Assembly (NCBI GenBank): GCA_964020155.1
Contig: OZ026560.1
Coordinates: forward strand, 2,561,759-2,625,758
Source: Chondrilla cf. caribensis
Lineage: Eukaryota; Porifera; Demospongiae; Chondrillida; Chondrillidae
DNA length: 64,000 bases
Direction: 5' to 3'
Shown: positions 1 to 20,002 of the stretch, one piece after another
Position numbering within the stretch: position 1 is the first letter of the stretch
Layout of the letters: every line of letters begins with the position of its first letter
Notes under the pieces: model-generated
Seen by the model: only the letters and a program-made list of their open reading frames with translations
The model's database searches: none
Told to the model about the DNA's origin: nothing
Translations under genes and position numbers: made by a program

Positions 1-83
1 ATATATTACGAGATTAGTATAATATTATTATGTATAGGTTATAAACAAATTCCATTGATTCTCACTAATATCACCCCAACAAG

Positions 84-273
84 TTGTGTCAATGGAGTTG
101 GATACTACCAATATTCCTACTCTGGTGTGAGAGGGTGTGACCGTATTGTGCCTGTTGACATCTATGTCCCAGGATGCCCTCCCACTGCAGAGGCTCTGTT
201 GTATGGTATACTTCAATTGCAGAAGAAGATCCGACGAAGCCATAAACCAGTTCAGATGTGGTACAGAAGGTGA
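84..273 (+). CDS. NDUFS7: NADH:ubiquinone oxidoreductase subunit NDUFS7 (PSST), last coding exon, partial gene
   Basis: This is the C-terminal exon of the complex I subunit that binds iron-sulfur cluster N2 and lines the ubiquinone site in the mitochondrial inner membrane arm. The translation contains the family hallmarks [23 protein letters not shown] and the C-terminal tail ending MWYRR before TGA (271-273). The Cys of the SC motif and the Cys of VPGCPP are two of the N2 cluster ligands in this family. A plausible acceptor (aag ending at 83) splits the Ser codon. All earlier exons lie left of the window. The gene faces the SRCR receptor gene tail to tail, with 275 bp between stop codons. 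A damaged second copy of this exon lies at 14777-14938. Identity is secure; the exact exon start is inferred. Confidence 0.93.
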
Positions 274-548
274 ACTGGATTATGGTTTCTGAATATTATT
301 AATATATACTGTTGTGATAATTCATTATTCACTGCGTATATAGTAAATTTATTATCATTAATTATTAGTTGAAACTATATAATAATGAAATGATATGATG
401 TTAAAGCAATGTCATGTTTAAGTATGATAAATTAATTTTGTTTTAGTATAATATGTATGATGATATCTAATTCCTCATAATAATAAACTGATAATTATTA
501 TAATGGCATGTTTTGTTATAATCTGTTGCACACAATATAGTATTGAGC
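274..548. other. Convergent 3' region between NDUFS7 and SRCR receptor gene A
   Basis: AT-rich spacer between two stop codons that face each other. An AATAAA is present on the + strand at 482-487 (for NDUFS7), and one on the - strand at 353-348 (for the SRCR gene). If both are used, the two 3' UTRs overlap by about 130 bp. No further gene is seen. Confidence 0.5.
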
Positions 549-9260
<8,712 letters not shown>

Positions 9261-9284
9261 GGCTCTGACGTTCCAAATGGAAAA

Positions 9285-9735
9285 ATGGACTATTTGACTA
9301 CTTTAAATCAGTTGCTCACCTACACTATGACCTTTCATAATCACATTAACACTTGTATAGTATCCATGTATTATAGTATTAATATTATATAGGTTTATAC
9401 TAAGTGTATACAGTATAAACCTGAAATTATTGAATTATGGTACTGCATTCCTGATAGTGGTATAGGTCATCATGCTAATGTGATTAACTGTAATTAGATT
9501 GTGATAATGGTACCCAGGCAGTTTCGAAGGGCTTAAGTACTGGAAAACCTTGCCTATTTGACTCTTATGAATTCTCTACCCATCACTATGACCTTTTACA
9601 ACTATATTTGTGTAACACTTGTATGGCATTTGTGTATAGTATTGTTGCATTATCTAGAGATTATTGAATGAACTACGATAACACCACTGTAACAAGGTTA
9701 GGCCGTCATGTTTGTAATGTAATTTACTGTTAATA
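9285..9735. repeat. Diverged tandem repeat of about 200 bp upstream of SRCR gene A
   Basis: The segment 9285-9496 (pattern: ctatttgact, tatgacctttcataa, aacacttgtatagtat, attattgaat, ggtcatcatg, gtgattaactgt) recurs in order and in degenerate form at about 9555-9735 (ctatttgact, tatgaccttttacaa, aacacttgtatggcat, attattgaat, gccgtcatg, gtaatttactgt). It lies just upstream of the start codon at 9260, where a promoter would be. Only the first repeat is retained upstream of gene B. Confidence 0.55.
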
Positions 9736-10779
9736 GTGAATCTGCACATGTACTTGTACAACTATTACATGACTTTGGTATTATAATATAAACAGTCATA
9801 TAATAATAATGTTTTAATTATTTTGATTGTAAAAATATTATATGTGGAGTTGACTATCACTCCATTATTATACCTCTGACTTCAAAATACACACACGGCA
9901 CAATGCCCTATAGTATTAGTTGTATTATAGCTGGGAATTGAGGAAAATTATTATAATAAGTAATTGTACCACCCGATTACAGTAACTGGAGATCTACAGA
10001 AAATGAATATAGTAGATCACCATTATTTTGCATATTAAATTACTTATAACCTTTGATTCATGACATTTCATTTGAATTTAGAACCTGGCATTTACCGTAT
10101 ATAACTGATCCTTATCTAACTTGGACAAACATGAACTTACTGGTAAAGTGTGTGACCGTGTGCGTGCGTGCGTGGGTGCATTTTTGTATTCAACATCGAT
10201 CATGTGTGTGTACATTTTTGTGTGCAAGTGTGGGTGTTTGTATTTTGGTATATATAGACTCCTTACCACTACTAACCAATAAAAGCCATAATTGCGCAAG
10301 GTCAAATTTGGTAGGCAAGAGCAGGACAATACTGCGTGAAGCTGGACTCGTTCCACGAATATGCAGAATTTGCAAACTCGTATGTCCTCAAGAATAGTAT
10401 GCAACAGGCAGTTTTGTCGGGGATCACATCTTTGTTATCGATATGTCAAGCAAAGACGATCTGGATGACAGTTTGTTGGCTGCCGAAGACTGCTGTGATG
10501 CCGAACAGCAGGCTTTCACTCACTGCCTGGTAACTCACAATGTTCCCGAGCTACATTGTTCAGCTAAATGGCTTTCGATTAAACTGTAATATTTTTTGAG
10601 AAAGGTCGACATTGTTGAAAAGATAGTCTGCATGTCAGAACTGTATTCGTCGCCCAGATAAAGCCATAGATCAAGAGTCCTGATTTCTCTGGCCTCACCT
10701 GCTTCAATGACGACGTCAGAACCAAGCTACGATGTCGGCCTTTCTTGAAAAATGTTTAATACAAACCCTGACATGTTAC
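9736..10779. other. Intergenic, AT-rich, no recognised gene
   Basis: No convincing coding region. A short TG-rich patch lies near 10145-10235. A less AT-rich stretch (about 10270-10740) could be an older mobile-element remnant because it leads into LINE-derived sequence, but no motif was recognised. Confidence 0.4.
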
Positions 10780-11587
10780 CAGATGTAAGGGGGTTTGTCT
10801 GGTCTGAGTGATCAAGACTTGGTATAATTGTGGAATCTTAAATAGGAATGTTGACAGACTGAAGCAGTGCGTGCGTGAGGTTAGGGCTTTGGATTGCTGT
10901 GATGTTGATAGGTTGGTTGCAGATTTGAGATCAGCTCCATAGTGGGTGATGAAGACTTTAGATAACATACTAGACAGTCAATGAGAATATTGGAAGAAGC
11001 TATATATATATATATATCTATATATGAGTGAGGTAGTAACCATGGATTAGTCGAAGTATGCGACTTTTGATGAGAGAGAGATCGCCAATGTAAGAAAGCT
11101 AAGACAGAGGAGGACTGGGTGTACTTCAAAAACATGAAAAACATGGTAAGGAGATGAGGACTGCAAAGTTGCATTATTTTGAAAGAGTCAGCAATTAAGC
11201 CAAGAAAAACCCCAAGAAGGTTTGGAAGGAGCTAGGCCGGCTATTAGGTAATCGAAAGTATCTGAAATGAACACTTCAAAAGGAACGTTGCCTGATCAAA
11301 AGAGCATTGCAGAGGAGTTTGGTACATACTTTTGTCTGGTTGGAGTACTAGATGAATGTGACAGTGCTGCGATAAATGAAATCAGGACTCCCTGTTTGTG
11401 GCCATGAGTATAGTTTCATTAAAGTGGACGTACTAGGCTTACTAATAAGTTTGGATGTTAACAAAGCAACAGGATCAGATGGAATAAGTGCTAAACTACT
11501 ACGGACTTGTGCTTCAGGTATCAGTCCAAACCTTACGTCATTGTTCAACTGCAGCCTGTTACCTGATATGAGGTATATTAGAGTGAT
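10780..11587 (+). mobile_element. Decayed non-LTR retrotransposon (LINE) fragment, end of endonuclease to start of RT
   Basis: Reading the + strand with stops and frame changes gives LINE ORF2 features in order. These are a GLSDQD-like end of the endonuclease domain (about 10790-10815), a linker (REVRALDCC, later KKVWKELGRLLGNRK at about 11215-11260), and the RT N-terminal motif VNKATGSDGISAKLLRTCAS (about 11457-11517) followed by a leucine-rich LTSLFNCSLL segment. The RT catalytic YxDD is absent. The fragment ends abruptly at 11587, where SRCR-pseudogene sequence begins. It belongs broadly to CR1/L2/jockey-type elements; the exact clade is not determinable here. Confidence 0.75.
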
Positions 11588-13905
11588 AAAGTAAAGATTG
11601 TAATGTGGACATTAGCATCATGCCAAATAGCTATACATTACACACATTATGACCCATGCAGCCAATTGTGCTATCAGGAGGAGTACTGGACTGAGTACAC
11701 ATATGCATACTAGTGGTATTAGAACTAAATTAAATGAATAAACTTAAAGGTATACTGTTTTATATCCATGACAGATGAGCTCAAGTTGATATAATGGCTT
11801 AACTCTAGGCTCAATATCAAAATCACCTGATTGTCCAATATTAATTTTCACTGCTGTACGTACTCATGTTCTGTACTGATATTCTTACTGACACGTACAT
11901 CTCATATATTGTTGTATTGCCAGGCAGTATGTCCATTCTAACTATGTATACTTTATCAGCTCTTAAACCTGAGGTTGTACTGACAGTTTCTTTTATGTGG
12001 TACCAACGGAACCCATCCACTGTCACTACATAGCTTGTTAGTACATCTATGTATCCTCCACATAAATGCAGTGTTATGGTACTTTGTGTGGTGTTTAATA
12101 CATCCAGAACTGAAGTGACAATAAAATAATTACATTGTTATGTTCAAATTTGACATTTGTGATAATTACACGAAGTACCAGACAAGTACCTACCAAACTG
12201 ATCTCTGTTGCTACACTGTACACCAACATCTCGTCCATGTTCACACAGTACACCAGTATTGGTGGTTCCACAATCCAGTAGAGTAGTCTCACTCCCTTCA
12301 CACTGCACACTGTCCAACAAGATGGCTCCCCTTCCAGGTAGGGAATACGCTGGTAAAGCACCATCAAAGCCAAGCTGTCTACACACAACTTGTGCATCAC
12401 TTAAGGTCCAGTTGTTGTCGCACACAGTACCCCATTGTCCTTCTATCATGATCTCTACATGTCATCCAGATGGCTGTGTAAGTGAGTTATCATTCTGTAG
12501 TTGTATCATGCACACACAGCGGAGAATAGGAACACCTGTGAACTCAAAAAGTAATAAGAAACTATATATCTGAACTGAACATACAATGTACTGCATTCAA
12601 AATGGGTGCTATCACATGCAATGCTATAAATATGTCACAGAACCTTAAATTATTTGCACGATATGTATAGTCAGCCACATAGCCATGCTCAGGTACTGTA
12701 TATACAACCAAATATATAGCATTATTTAGCAATTTATTATATAATATGTGCATCTAATCTATCTCACTACATATGATGACATTGCAGTGCATGGAATTTT
12801 TGGAATTGAAAAAAGAATATTTGAGGAAGTGCTGGCGCAGTTCCCAGAGCCTTTTTTCATGGCTCTATGTTAATGATGCCCTACCAAAATGTTAGCTTTG
12901 GTCTGGGTACCTTGAACTATGAAAACACCGTGTTTTATAATGACTACCTGTATGCACGTGGTCCTTCTAACACAACATGTATTATAGTCCCCATACAACC
13001 ATGACCATGTACATCCCTTTATAACATGTCACTCCAGCATCTTCTCTGACTACAATTGTACTGGTAATAACCATAATGTGAATAACTTTGAAGAGCACCT
13101 TCATTTCCTAGACAGATCCCCTTTGTATCGATAGCACATCATATCCAAGCTGCCTGCAGGTCACATTAACACTCTTAAGATCCCATCCATTATCACACAC
13201 TGTATGTACTCCAACCATGTCCATTGAGTACTAGCTTCCACTCTTCCAGAGTATACATTGGATGTATACTCTGGAAGAGTAGATGTATGTAAGTATGACG
13301 TTACAATTGCTTATCCCACTGTAACAGCTATATATCACGTATATATATAATATTATTTAGGCAAAACCACCACCAATTAATTCCTGAACCTGTAAATGAG
13401 CATCATTTACTTAGTACCTCGACCGTAGCAAGTATCTCCCACATCTCTAGAAGGGGAACAGTAATGAGATCTGTCGTGTGCACACTGTACCAAGCTAGTT
13501 TCTCTTCCAGAGCAGTTTACACCACTCATCCAAATAGTCTCTTGTCCTTGTCCATTCTCACCACAGTAGTTGCTTGCAACAGCTGTCCATAACCAAGTTG
13601 TTTACAGGCCACTACAACATCTCTGATATCCCATCCATCATCACATATCACTCTCCATATGTGCTATACTGTACAGTAGTAGGTGAGATAAACACTGTTC
13701 TCAGATATCCGAGTTGCTTGCATACTACTTGTGCATCCTTTGTATCCCACTGTGAGTCAGCACACAGTACATATAAAGCACCATTGGCTATCAGCTGTAT
13801 ACTACCTGAATGTGAACCTTCACTAGTACTTGTAGTACCATTCAGAACTGAAATGTTTCCTGTGTAAAGAAAATAAAGGGGATGGTATTTTAAGTAATTA
13901 GGCCA
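11588..13905 (-). pseudogene. SRCR receptor pseudogene D
   Basis: Decayed copy of the receptor gene, recognisable in collinear order: TM exon remnant (about 11620-11735), FN3-like exon (about 11840-12110), SRCR exon homologous to the last one of gene A (12144-12513, its acceptor AG lost), an SRCR exon with an internal deletion of about 50 bp plus small insertions (about 13013-13265), and an SRCR fragment (about 13415-13655) fused mid-domain to a homologue of SRCR domain 2 (about 13660-13862). The cytoplasmic-tail exon is missing: the LINE fragment abuts the TM region at 11587. Homologues of SRCR domains 3-8 are deleted. There is no signal peptide, and this copy cannot encode a receptor. Confidence 0.85.
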
Positions 13906-14141
13906 TCAGTTTGTGACTGTATATACTGAACACCTGCCTATGAAATCCACTTATAAGCCCTAGCCCTATTTGTGTAAGAGTCTGTGCATGTTTAGCCACC
14001 TTGTGTCATCAAAAATTGCTTGTCTTCTGCACATATACTGTAGCTGACAATGTTTGTGCAACTATGACAATACTCTGTTTCCATTATGTATGGTTTCCAT
14101 TGCTCATGAAAAATATAGTATAGATCAGATTCTGAAATTGA

Positions 14142-14182
<41 letters not shown>

Positions 14183-14197
14183 ACGTGTGTGTGCGTG

Positions 14198-14245
<48 letters not shown>

Positions 14246-14776
14246 TGTGCATGCATGTGTGTCTGTTAATGTCAGGTACATGCATATGTGTATACATACA
14301 TACATAGACGCCGCATGAATTTCACAATGCAATTGAGTGTACTGCATATTGCGGTACAGAAGATTTCCCTTATACATACATGTATTGGTATCATGATATA
14401 AATTTTCTTGTTTTACAACACGAGTGTGCATGTGTGTGCATAGTTTTGTGTAATCAGACCCATTTTTGCCTCCAATTTTAAAATTTGGACTTTGTTCTGG
14501 TGATTATTTAAAATCATGACTCACAGTGAGGGTCTGGCTATGTGAGACTACTAAGTATGTGTGCATATGCAAGGACTGGTTTAGTGGATATATACACATT
14601 TGCCTTTTGATTATCATATCAAAGTACATACAACTATTATGTATGTATGTACTTTGATACTCGTTATATAAATATGTAAGTACAATATGTATATATGTAT
14701 GTATGCATATAACCTCATTGAATACTCAATGCAGTTCTGTGACCTAATGACAAACTATGTATAGGTTAGCCCAATT
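13906..14776. other. Intergenic with (TG)n tract
   Basis: Contains an interrupted (TG)n tract at about 14146-14244 and no gene. It probably derives from the TG-rich second intron of the receptor unit, because it follows the SRCR-2 homologue of pseudogene D in the same order as in gene A. Confidence 0.5.
14617..14659. repeat. Perfect 16-bp inverted repeat with 11-nt loop
   Basis: Left arm 14617-14632 (tatcaaagtacataca) is exactly complementary to right arm 14644-14659 around an 11-nt loop. It lies in an AT-rich, gene-free spacer. It could be the core of a small hairpin element; no function is assigned. Confidence 0.6.
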
Positions 14777-14938
14777 TATCACTACTCCGTTGTGAGAGGG
14801 TGTAACCGTATTGTGCCTGTTGACATCTATGTCCCAGGATGCCCTCCCACTGCAGAGGCTCTGTTGTATGGTATACTTCAATTGCAGAAGAAGATCCGAC
14901 GAAGCCATAAACCAGTTCAGATGTGGTACAGAAGGTGA
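14777..14938 (+). pseudogene. NDUFS7 last-exon fragment (duplicated copy)
   Basis: Fifty-three codons identical or nearly identical to the end of the NDUFS7 exon at 84-273, including the VPGCPP cysteine, WYRR and the stop codon at 14936-14938. The 5' part of the exon is missing. Two residues of the YHYSYS segment are deleted and the RGCDR aspartate is changed to Asn (RGCNR). No upstream exons are seen in the preceding kilobases, which are pseudogene D. It is best read as a passenger piece of the duplicated block that includes SRCR unit C. Confidence 0.85.
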
Positions 14939-15188
14939 ACTGGATCATGGTTGCTGAATATTATCAACATACTATTATGATCATTATATAGTACAAAGTG
15001 TTATGTGAAGCACTGACATTAATAATAATAATAATATGTGTTATGAAATATAATGTTGAAGTAATGCCATTTAACAGTTCTATTGTATTATGATAATATG
15101 TTTTGCAGTATAATACGTGTGATAATTTTATCTAATTCATCTTATGGCATGTTTGTTAGCGTGTTGCACTCAGCAAATGGTATTGAGC

Positions 15189-18100
15189 TTAGTAACGATG
15201 AACTTTAGGAGTGTCGTAGACATTTACATCACTCAGAGTAGCAGGATTAATATTAGCATATTGACTTGCAGCTGCTTTCTCACTTTTTGGGTGGTGGTAT
15301 TGATTGCCGGGCTCATATTTTGTATCCAAAGTAGCCTTTATTTCTATTCCTGACTTAATAGTATAATTCAGGTAAGCTGGGTCTTCTTCTACCTTTGAAA
15401 CTTCCTTTTGGTCACTTTTGTCATCTATGTCAGTCATCCTTACTGGGATGTTGCTTGACGTTTCCTGTATAGCTTCTTTATACCTTCTCTTACACACAAC
15501 ACACCTAATACAAAGTATATATCAGAATGGTATTAAGAGTTTTTAATTTTGAGATGAATGAGTAGTATGATATCACTTACATTATGACCAATGCAGCCAA
15601 TAGCACTATCAACATGAGCACCAGTACACATACCAGTGCTACTAGAGCTGAATTGAATATGATTGAAAAGGAAATCCTTTCAAAGCATTGTGTATTATAA
15701 TTGCTGTTGTCACACTAACCTGATTGTTCAATATTCTGTTCATTATTTTGGTAGGTTGTAACAGTTGCTGGTTCACTCCATTCACCCCATCCATGGGAGG
15801 TCTGAGTGCGAACCTGTACATTATACTCAGTGTTTGAATCCAGACCTGTTATGACCACCGGATCTGCTTTCTTATGAGCAATCACAGACTTGATAGCATT
15901 ACTGTTAGAAGAGACAAAAACTTCACATTTTGGTATTGTGGTTTCTGTAACACTCTTGATTTCCAGAGTCCATTGTACATTGATTGTAGAGGGTCCGATG
16001 GCCCCTACAGCAAGGTTGGTGACTAAAGTATGTACATTAAAGTACATTAGTTTAGTATCAACTTGATTACTGGCAATTGTTAGTATTATCTTAAGCAGAT
16101 TATAGCTAACCTGGTACTGCCGTTCTTGCCATCACATATAACGGATGTACAGTTTTACTGCCATGTAGTATGTCTATTCTGAACTTGTACGTTTTGTCAG
16201 CACTTAAACCTGAGATTGTACTGACAGTATCTTTAGTGTGGTACCAATGGAGTCCATCCACTGTCACTACATAACTTCATCCATGTATCCTCCATATAAA
16301 TACAGTGTTGTGGTACTTTGTGTGACGTTTAATACATCCAAATCTATATAAGATGAGGGTGGATAAATTAACAATTATTATGATAGTTACATGGCAAAAA
16401 TAATGTACTAACGAAAATGATCTCTGTTGCTACACTGTACACCAACATCTCGTCCATGTCCACACAGTACACCAGTATTGGTGGTTCCACAATCCAATAC
16501 AGTATCTTCACTCCCCTCACACTGCACACTGTCCAACAAGATGGCTCCCCTTCCAGGTAGGTAATATGCTGCTAGAGCACCATCAAAGCCAAGCTGTCTA
16601 CACACAACTTGTGCATCACTTAAGGTCCAGTTGTTGTCGCACACAGTACCCCACTGTCCTTCTATCATGATCTCTAAACGTCCAGATGACTGTGAGAATG
16701 AATTATCATTCTGCAGTTGTATTATGCCATCTAGTAAGCATACAGTGAAGAGTATATTAGTAGTATAATTGTGAACTCAGAAAGGAACAAGGATATATTT
16801 AATTTATTGAACACAGCTACTTTTGCATGGTAATGGACTTGATTTTCTATCATTAGTCCACAGATACTTCTAAGAGTTAATAAGCCAGCTATATAATGTA
16901 ACCATGCGTTAGGGTGTTCGAAGCCATATTATAAAGCCCAATAAATTTATCATACTTATCTGACCTATTTTCCACCTCACTCATCATCACAACACCAGAA
17001 ACCCGGGCCAACTTAAATTACCACCTATGAGACCCTCCTTTGGTCAACGCTCCTACAGCTACTCTGGAGCCTTGCTATGGAACTCCCGTCCAGCTGTTGC
17101 CCATCAAGCAGGAACAATTAAAGATTTTGTGAATATTATTAAATACATTAGTATATAACTTATATATATTGCTTAAATTTTGCATATATATCTCGTAGCT
17201 GCCTGCATGTACCTATTATTGATATACGTATTTACTCATTAATATTATTACAATTATCAATGTAATTTAATATTATTCATTCATCTACATGTGGATCTTT
17301 CTTTTACTTTTTACCCTTGTATCCTATGTTTCTGTTTTTTGTTTTTTTTTCCTTTTTTTCTTTCTTCTTTTTTTGGTGGGCGCCTAGTATAGTAGCCCCC
17401 AGGGCTAAAGGCTCACCCACGTTAAATAAGATTCCATATCCATGCATATCCATATATATGTAAATACAAATGTGTTTTTTCTAAAACATTTTGCTGCATT
17501 TTGGATGCAGCATAACTTTTAACAGGAAATTTTGGTACAAATTAGGCCCAGGAATCACAATGTTTTATTTATTTACTATATGCATGCAGCCCTATGTTCC
17601 AAGACCTCATACTTTGAGCATACAACATACATTACAGTCACTATACACTTTCAGACTGAGTGCTATGGCAGTGCTATAATTACTCCACGGAACCTATTGC
17701 AATATATTATGTACTCTAGGTAGCTGTGCAGCCATGCCCAGGTATGAGGCTATATATCATGTGCATGCGGGTGTCTACATATCACCTCTTATTGCATATT
17801 GGAAATACATAATTTTATTTGCTTTTTTTAACATTTTGGGATTTTGCTGAGGAACAGTATTGTTATAGTCACTTTCTAAGTGCTTATGGTCCAGATCTAA
17901 TGTTTGCTTCTTACTATATACTCTGATGCAGCATGTGTTATTATCTTAGTCAATAAATTCACCAATGGGTATGTACATACCTTTATAACATGTCACTCCA
18001 GCACCTTCTCTGTGGCTACAATTGTACTGGTCAAAACCATAATGCGAACAACTTTGAAGAGCACCTTCATTTCCCAGACAGCTAACACTGGTCACTGAAA

Positions 18101-20002
18101 TATTACCCTTCCTGTCTCCATACATCGATCCCCTTTGTATTGATAGCACGTCATATCCAAGCTGCCTGCAGGTCACATTACCACTCTTAAGATCCCATCC
18201 AATATCACACACTGTACTCCAACCATGTCCATTGAGTACCTCTACTCTTCCAGAGTATACATTGGATGTTTGTTTGCCATCAACCAATTGAACTGAGTGT
18301 GCAAATTAATCAAAAACAAAATCCACATTATAAATTGACGTTTCTAATGAATTATCATATTAGCTAATAATAAATTTCATAAGTATTTGTCCATTTCTAT
18401 AAGCTTCATAACATTATGATAATCATGATACATGGGTGGAAGATAGATGAATCGAAGAGATAAATGGCCATATCCAAGATATAAGCCAGTTCTCTCGATA
18501 TAAAAGACACAAATTCTTGTATATCCTCCTGCATGGATGGGCTACGCATGCATGGCAGCACTCTTTATTAAGTGGACAAAAAGTGTTATATCTCAACATG
18601 AAGGGATGCAAAACTACATAGATATAGCATTGGTCTACATATCTATGTAGTAACTACTGTGTATCACTATTGCTTCAAAGTTATCTTACTATACTCACCT
18701 TGGCTATAGCAGGTAACTCCTACATCTCTGGAATTAGGACAGTCATGTGATCGTCTGTGTGCACACTGTACTAGGCTAGTCTCCCACCCAAAGCAGTTTA
18801 CATTGCTCATTGAAATGGTCCCTTGTCCCTGTCCATTCTTACCACAGCAGTTGCTCTCAATAGCTGTCCAATAACCAAGCTGTTTGCAGGCCACTACAGC
18901 ATCTCTGATATCCCACCCATCGTCACATATTGTCCCCCATATTCCATTGATGTAGACTTCAACATGTCCAGATATGACACCAGGTGTACTAGATACACTG
19001 TCAACAAGTCTGATACCTAATGAAGTGTGAGATATTATGATGATAAATGCTATTTGTAACCGGAGATACCTGGTAAAGTACATGATCTTTGTAATATGTA
19101 TATATACGTTGAAAGTGCACACAATATTGCACACCTACTGGTGCTGTACCACATGTAATTCCAGCATCGTCCCTGTGTCCACAGTTGTGGTTTCCCATTC
19201 CTCTGTGGGAGCAGTTGAATATTGAACTCTCTGTGCCCTCGCAGGCTACATCATCCATCCAGATCATTCCTGATCCTGGTCCTCTGCTAACAGTGTTTAT
19301 GGCATAGCTGTAGCCAAGCTGTCTGCAAACAACTCTTGCATCGTTTATATCCCAGTAATGATCACAAACTGTACCCCACTGTCCCCTGACATACACCTCA
19401 ACACGTCCAGACACTGACCCATCAGAGTTCATTACGTCATTGCCTAGTCTTACCTTTCCTATAATACATAAAATATTATAAGTATGAATAATTATTGTAA
19501 TAAAAGAGATATTACATAATATTGTAATGTAGGACTATTTTGGGAAGTTAACCATACCTATGCCACAAGTAAGTCCAGCATCTTCAGAATGGTAGCAGGT
19601 ATGATTCCCAAATCCGTTGTGAGGACAGCGCAGCAGTGACATCTCGGTACCACTGCAGGCTAGACCATCCAACCAGATACATCCTGATCCCTGACCATAG
19701 TATGCTCCTGTTCTTGCATCCTCAGCATAGTCATACCCCAGTTGTCTGCAGGCTACTGTGGCATCATTGATGTCCCATCCATTGTCACATATTATCCCCC
19801 ACGTGTTGTTGATGTATACTTCTAAACGTCCAGATACGGTGTAAGTTGTGTGATCACTGGCTGCTAATCTCATTCCACCTATCATAAATAAATAATTTGA
19901 ATAATTTTTGCCATTTCTTTCTCATACATGTGCAATAACTCTTCATGGTAGGTGATGTGATGTGACATTGTGAACACCCTACCTATTCCACATGACACTC
20001 TA
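15189..20002 (-). pseudogene. SRCR receptor unit C, 5'-truncated and frameshifted, with an extra FN3 exon
   Basis: Collinear with the 3' half of genes A and B: remnant end of an SRCR exon (about 19986-20002), SRCR exons 19558-19878, 19135-19458, 18699-19016, 17981-18292, 16413-16730, FN3-like exon 16111-16343, a canonical FN3 exon 15720-16022, TM exon 15581-15647, tail 15189-15504. Most exons are open with good splice sites. However, the FN3-like exon has a 7-nt deletion relative to A (233 nt instead of 240), and the unit lacks a signal peptide and all N-terminal SRCR exons because a transposon-like element starts at 20003. The FN3 exon carries a classical LDSNTEYNVQVRTQ pattern and a WGEWSEP segment, and has no counterpart in A or B. 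The tail keeps YLNY, YANI and VYDTP. If transcribed from elsewhere it could yield a partial receptor, but pseudogene is more likely. Confidence 0.8.
16960..17470 (+). mobile_element. 3' end of a non-LTR retrotransposon (LINE)
   Basis: Encodes the C-terminus of a LINE ORF2 (HHHNTRNPG, then SFGQRSYSYSGALLWNSRP, ending at TAA 17156-17158). This serine/tyrosine-rich FGxRSxSYSxxxLWNS pattern is typical at the end of CR1/L2/jockey-type ORF2 proteins. A 3' UTR follows with a pyrimidine run and a terminal GTTAAATAAGATT-like tail. It is a 5'-truncated insertion in the intron between two SRCR exons of unit C. Confidence 0.8.

Noticed and set aside
18423..18611. Short frame of about 62 codons in an intron of unit C
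   Set aside because: No motif and not bounded by splice sites that would join neighbouring exons in phase; ordinary intron sequence.
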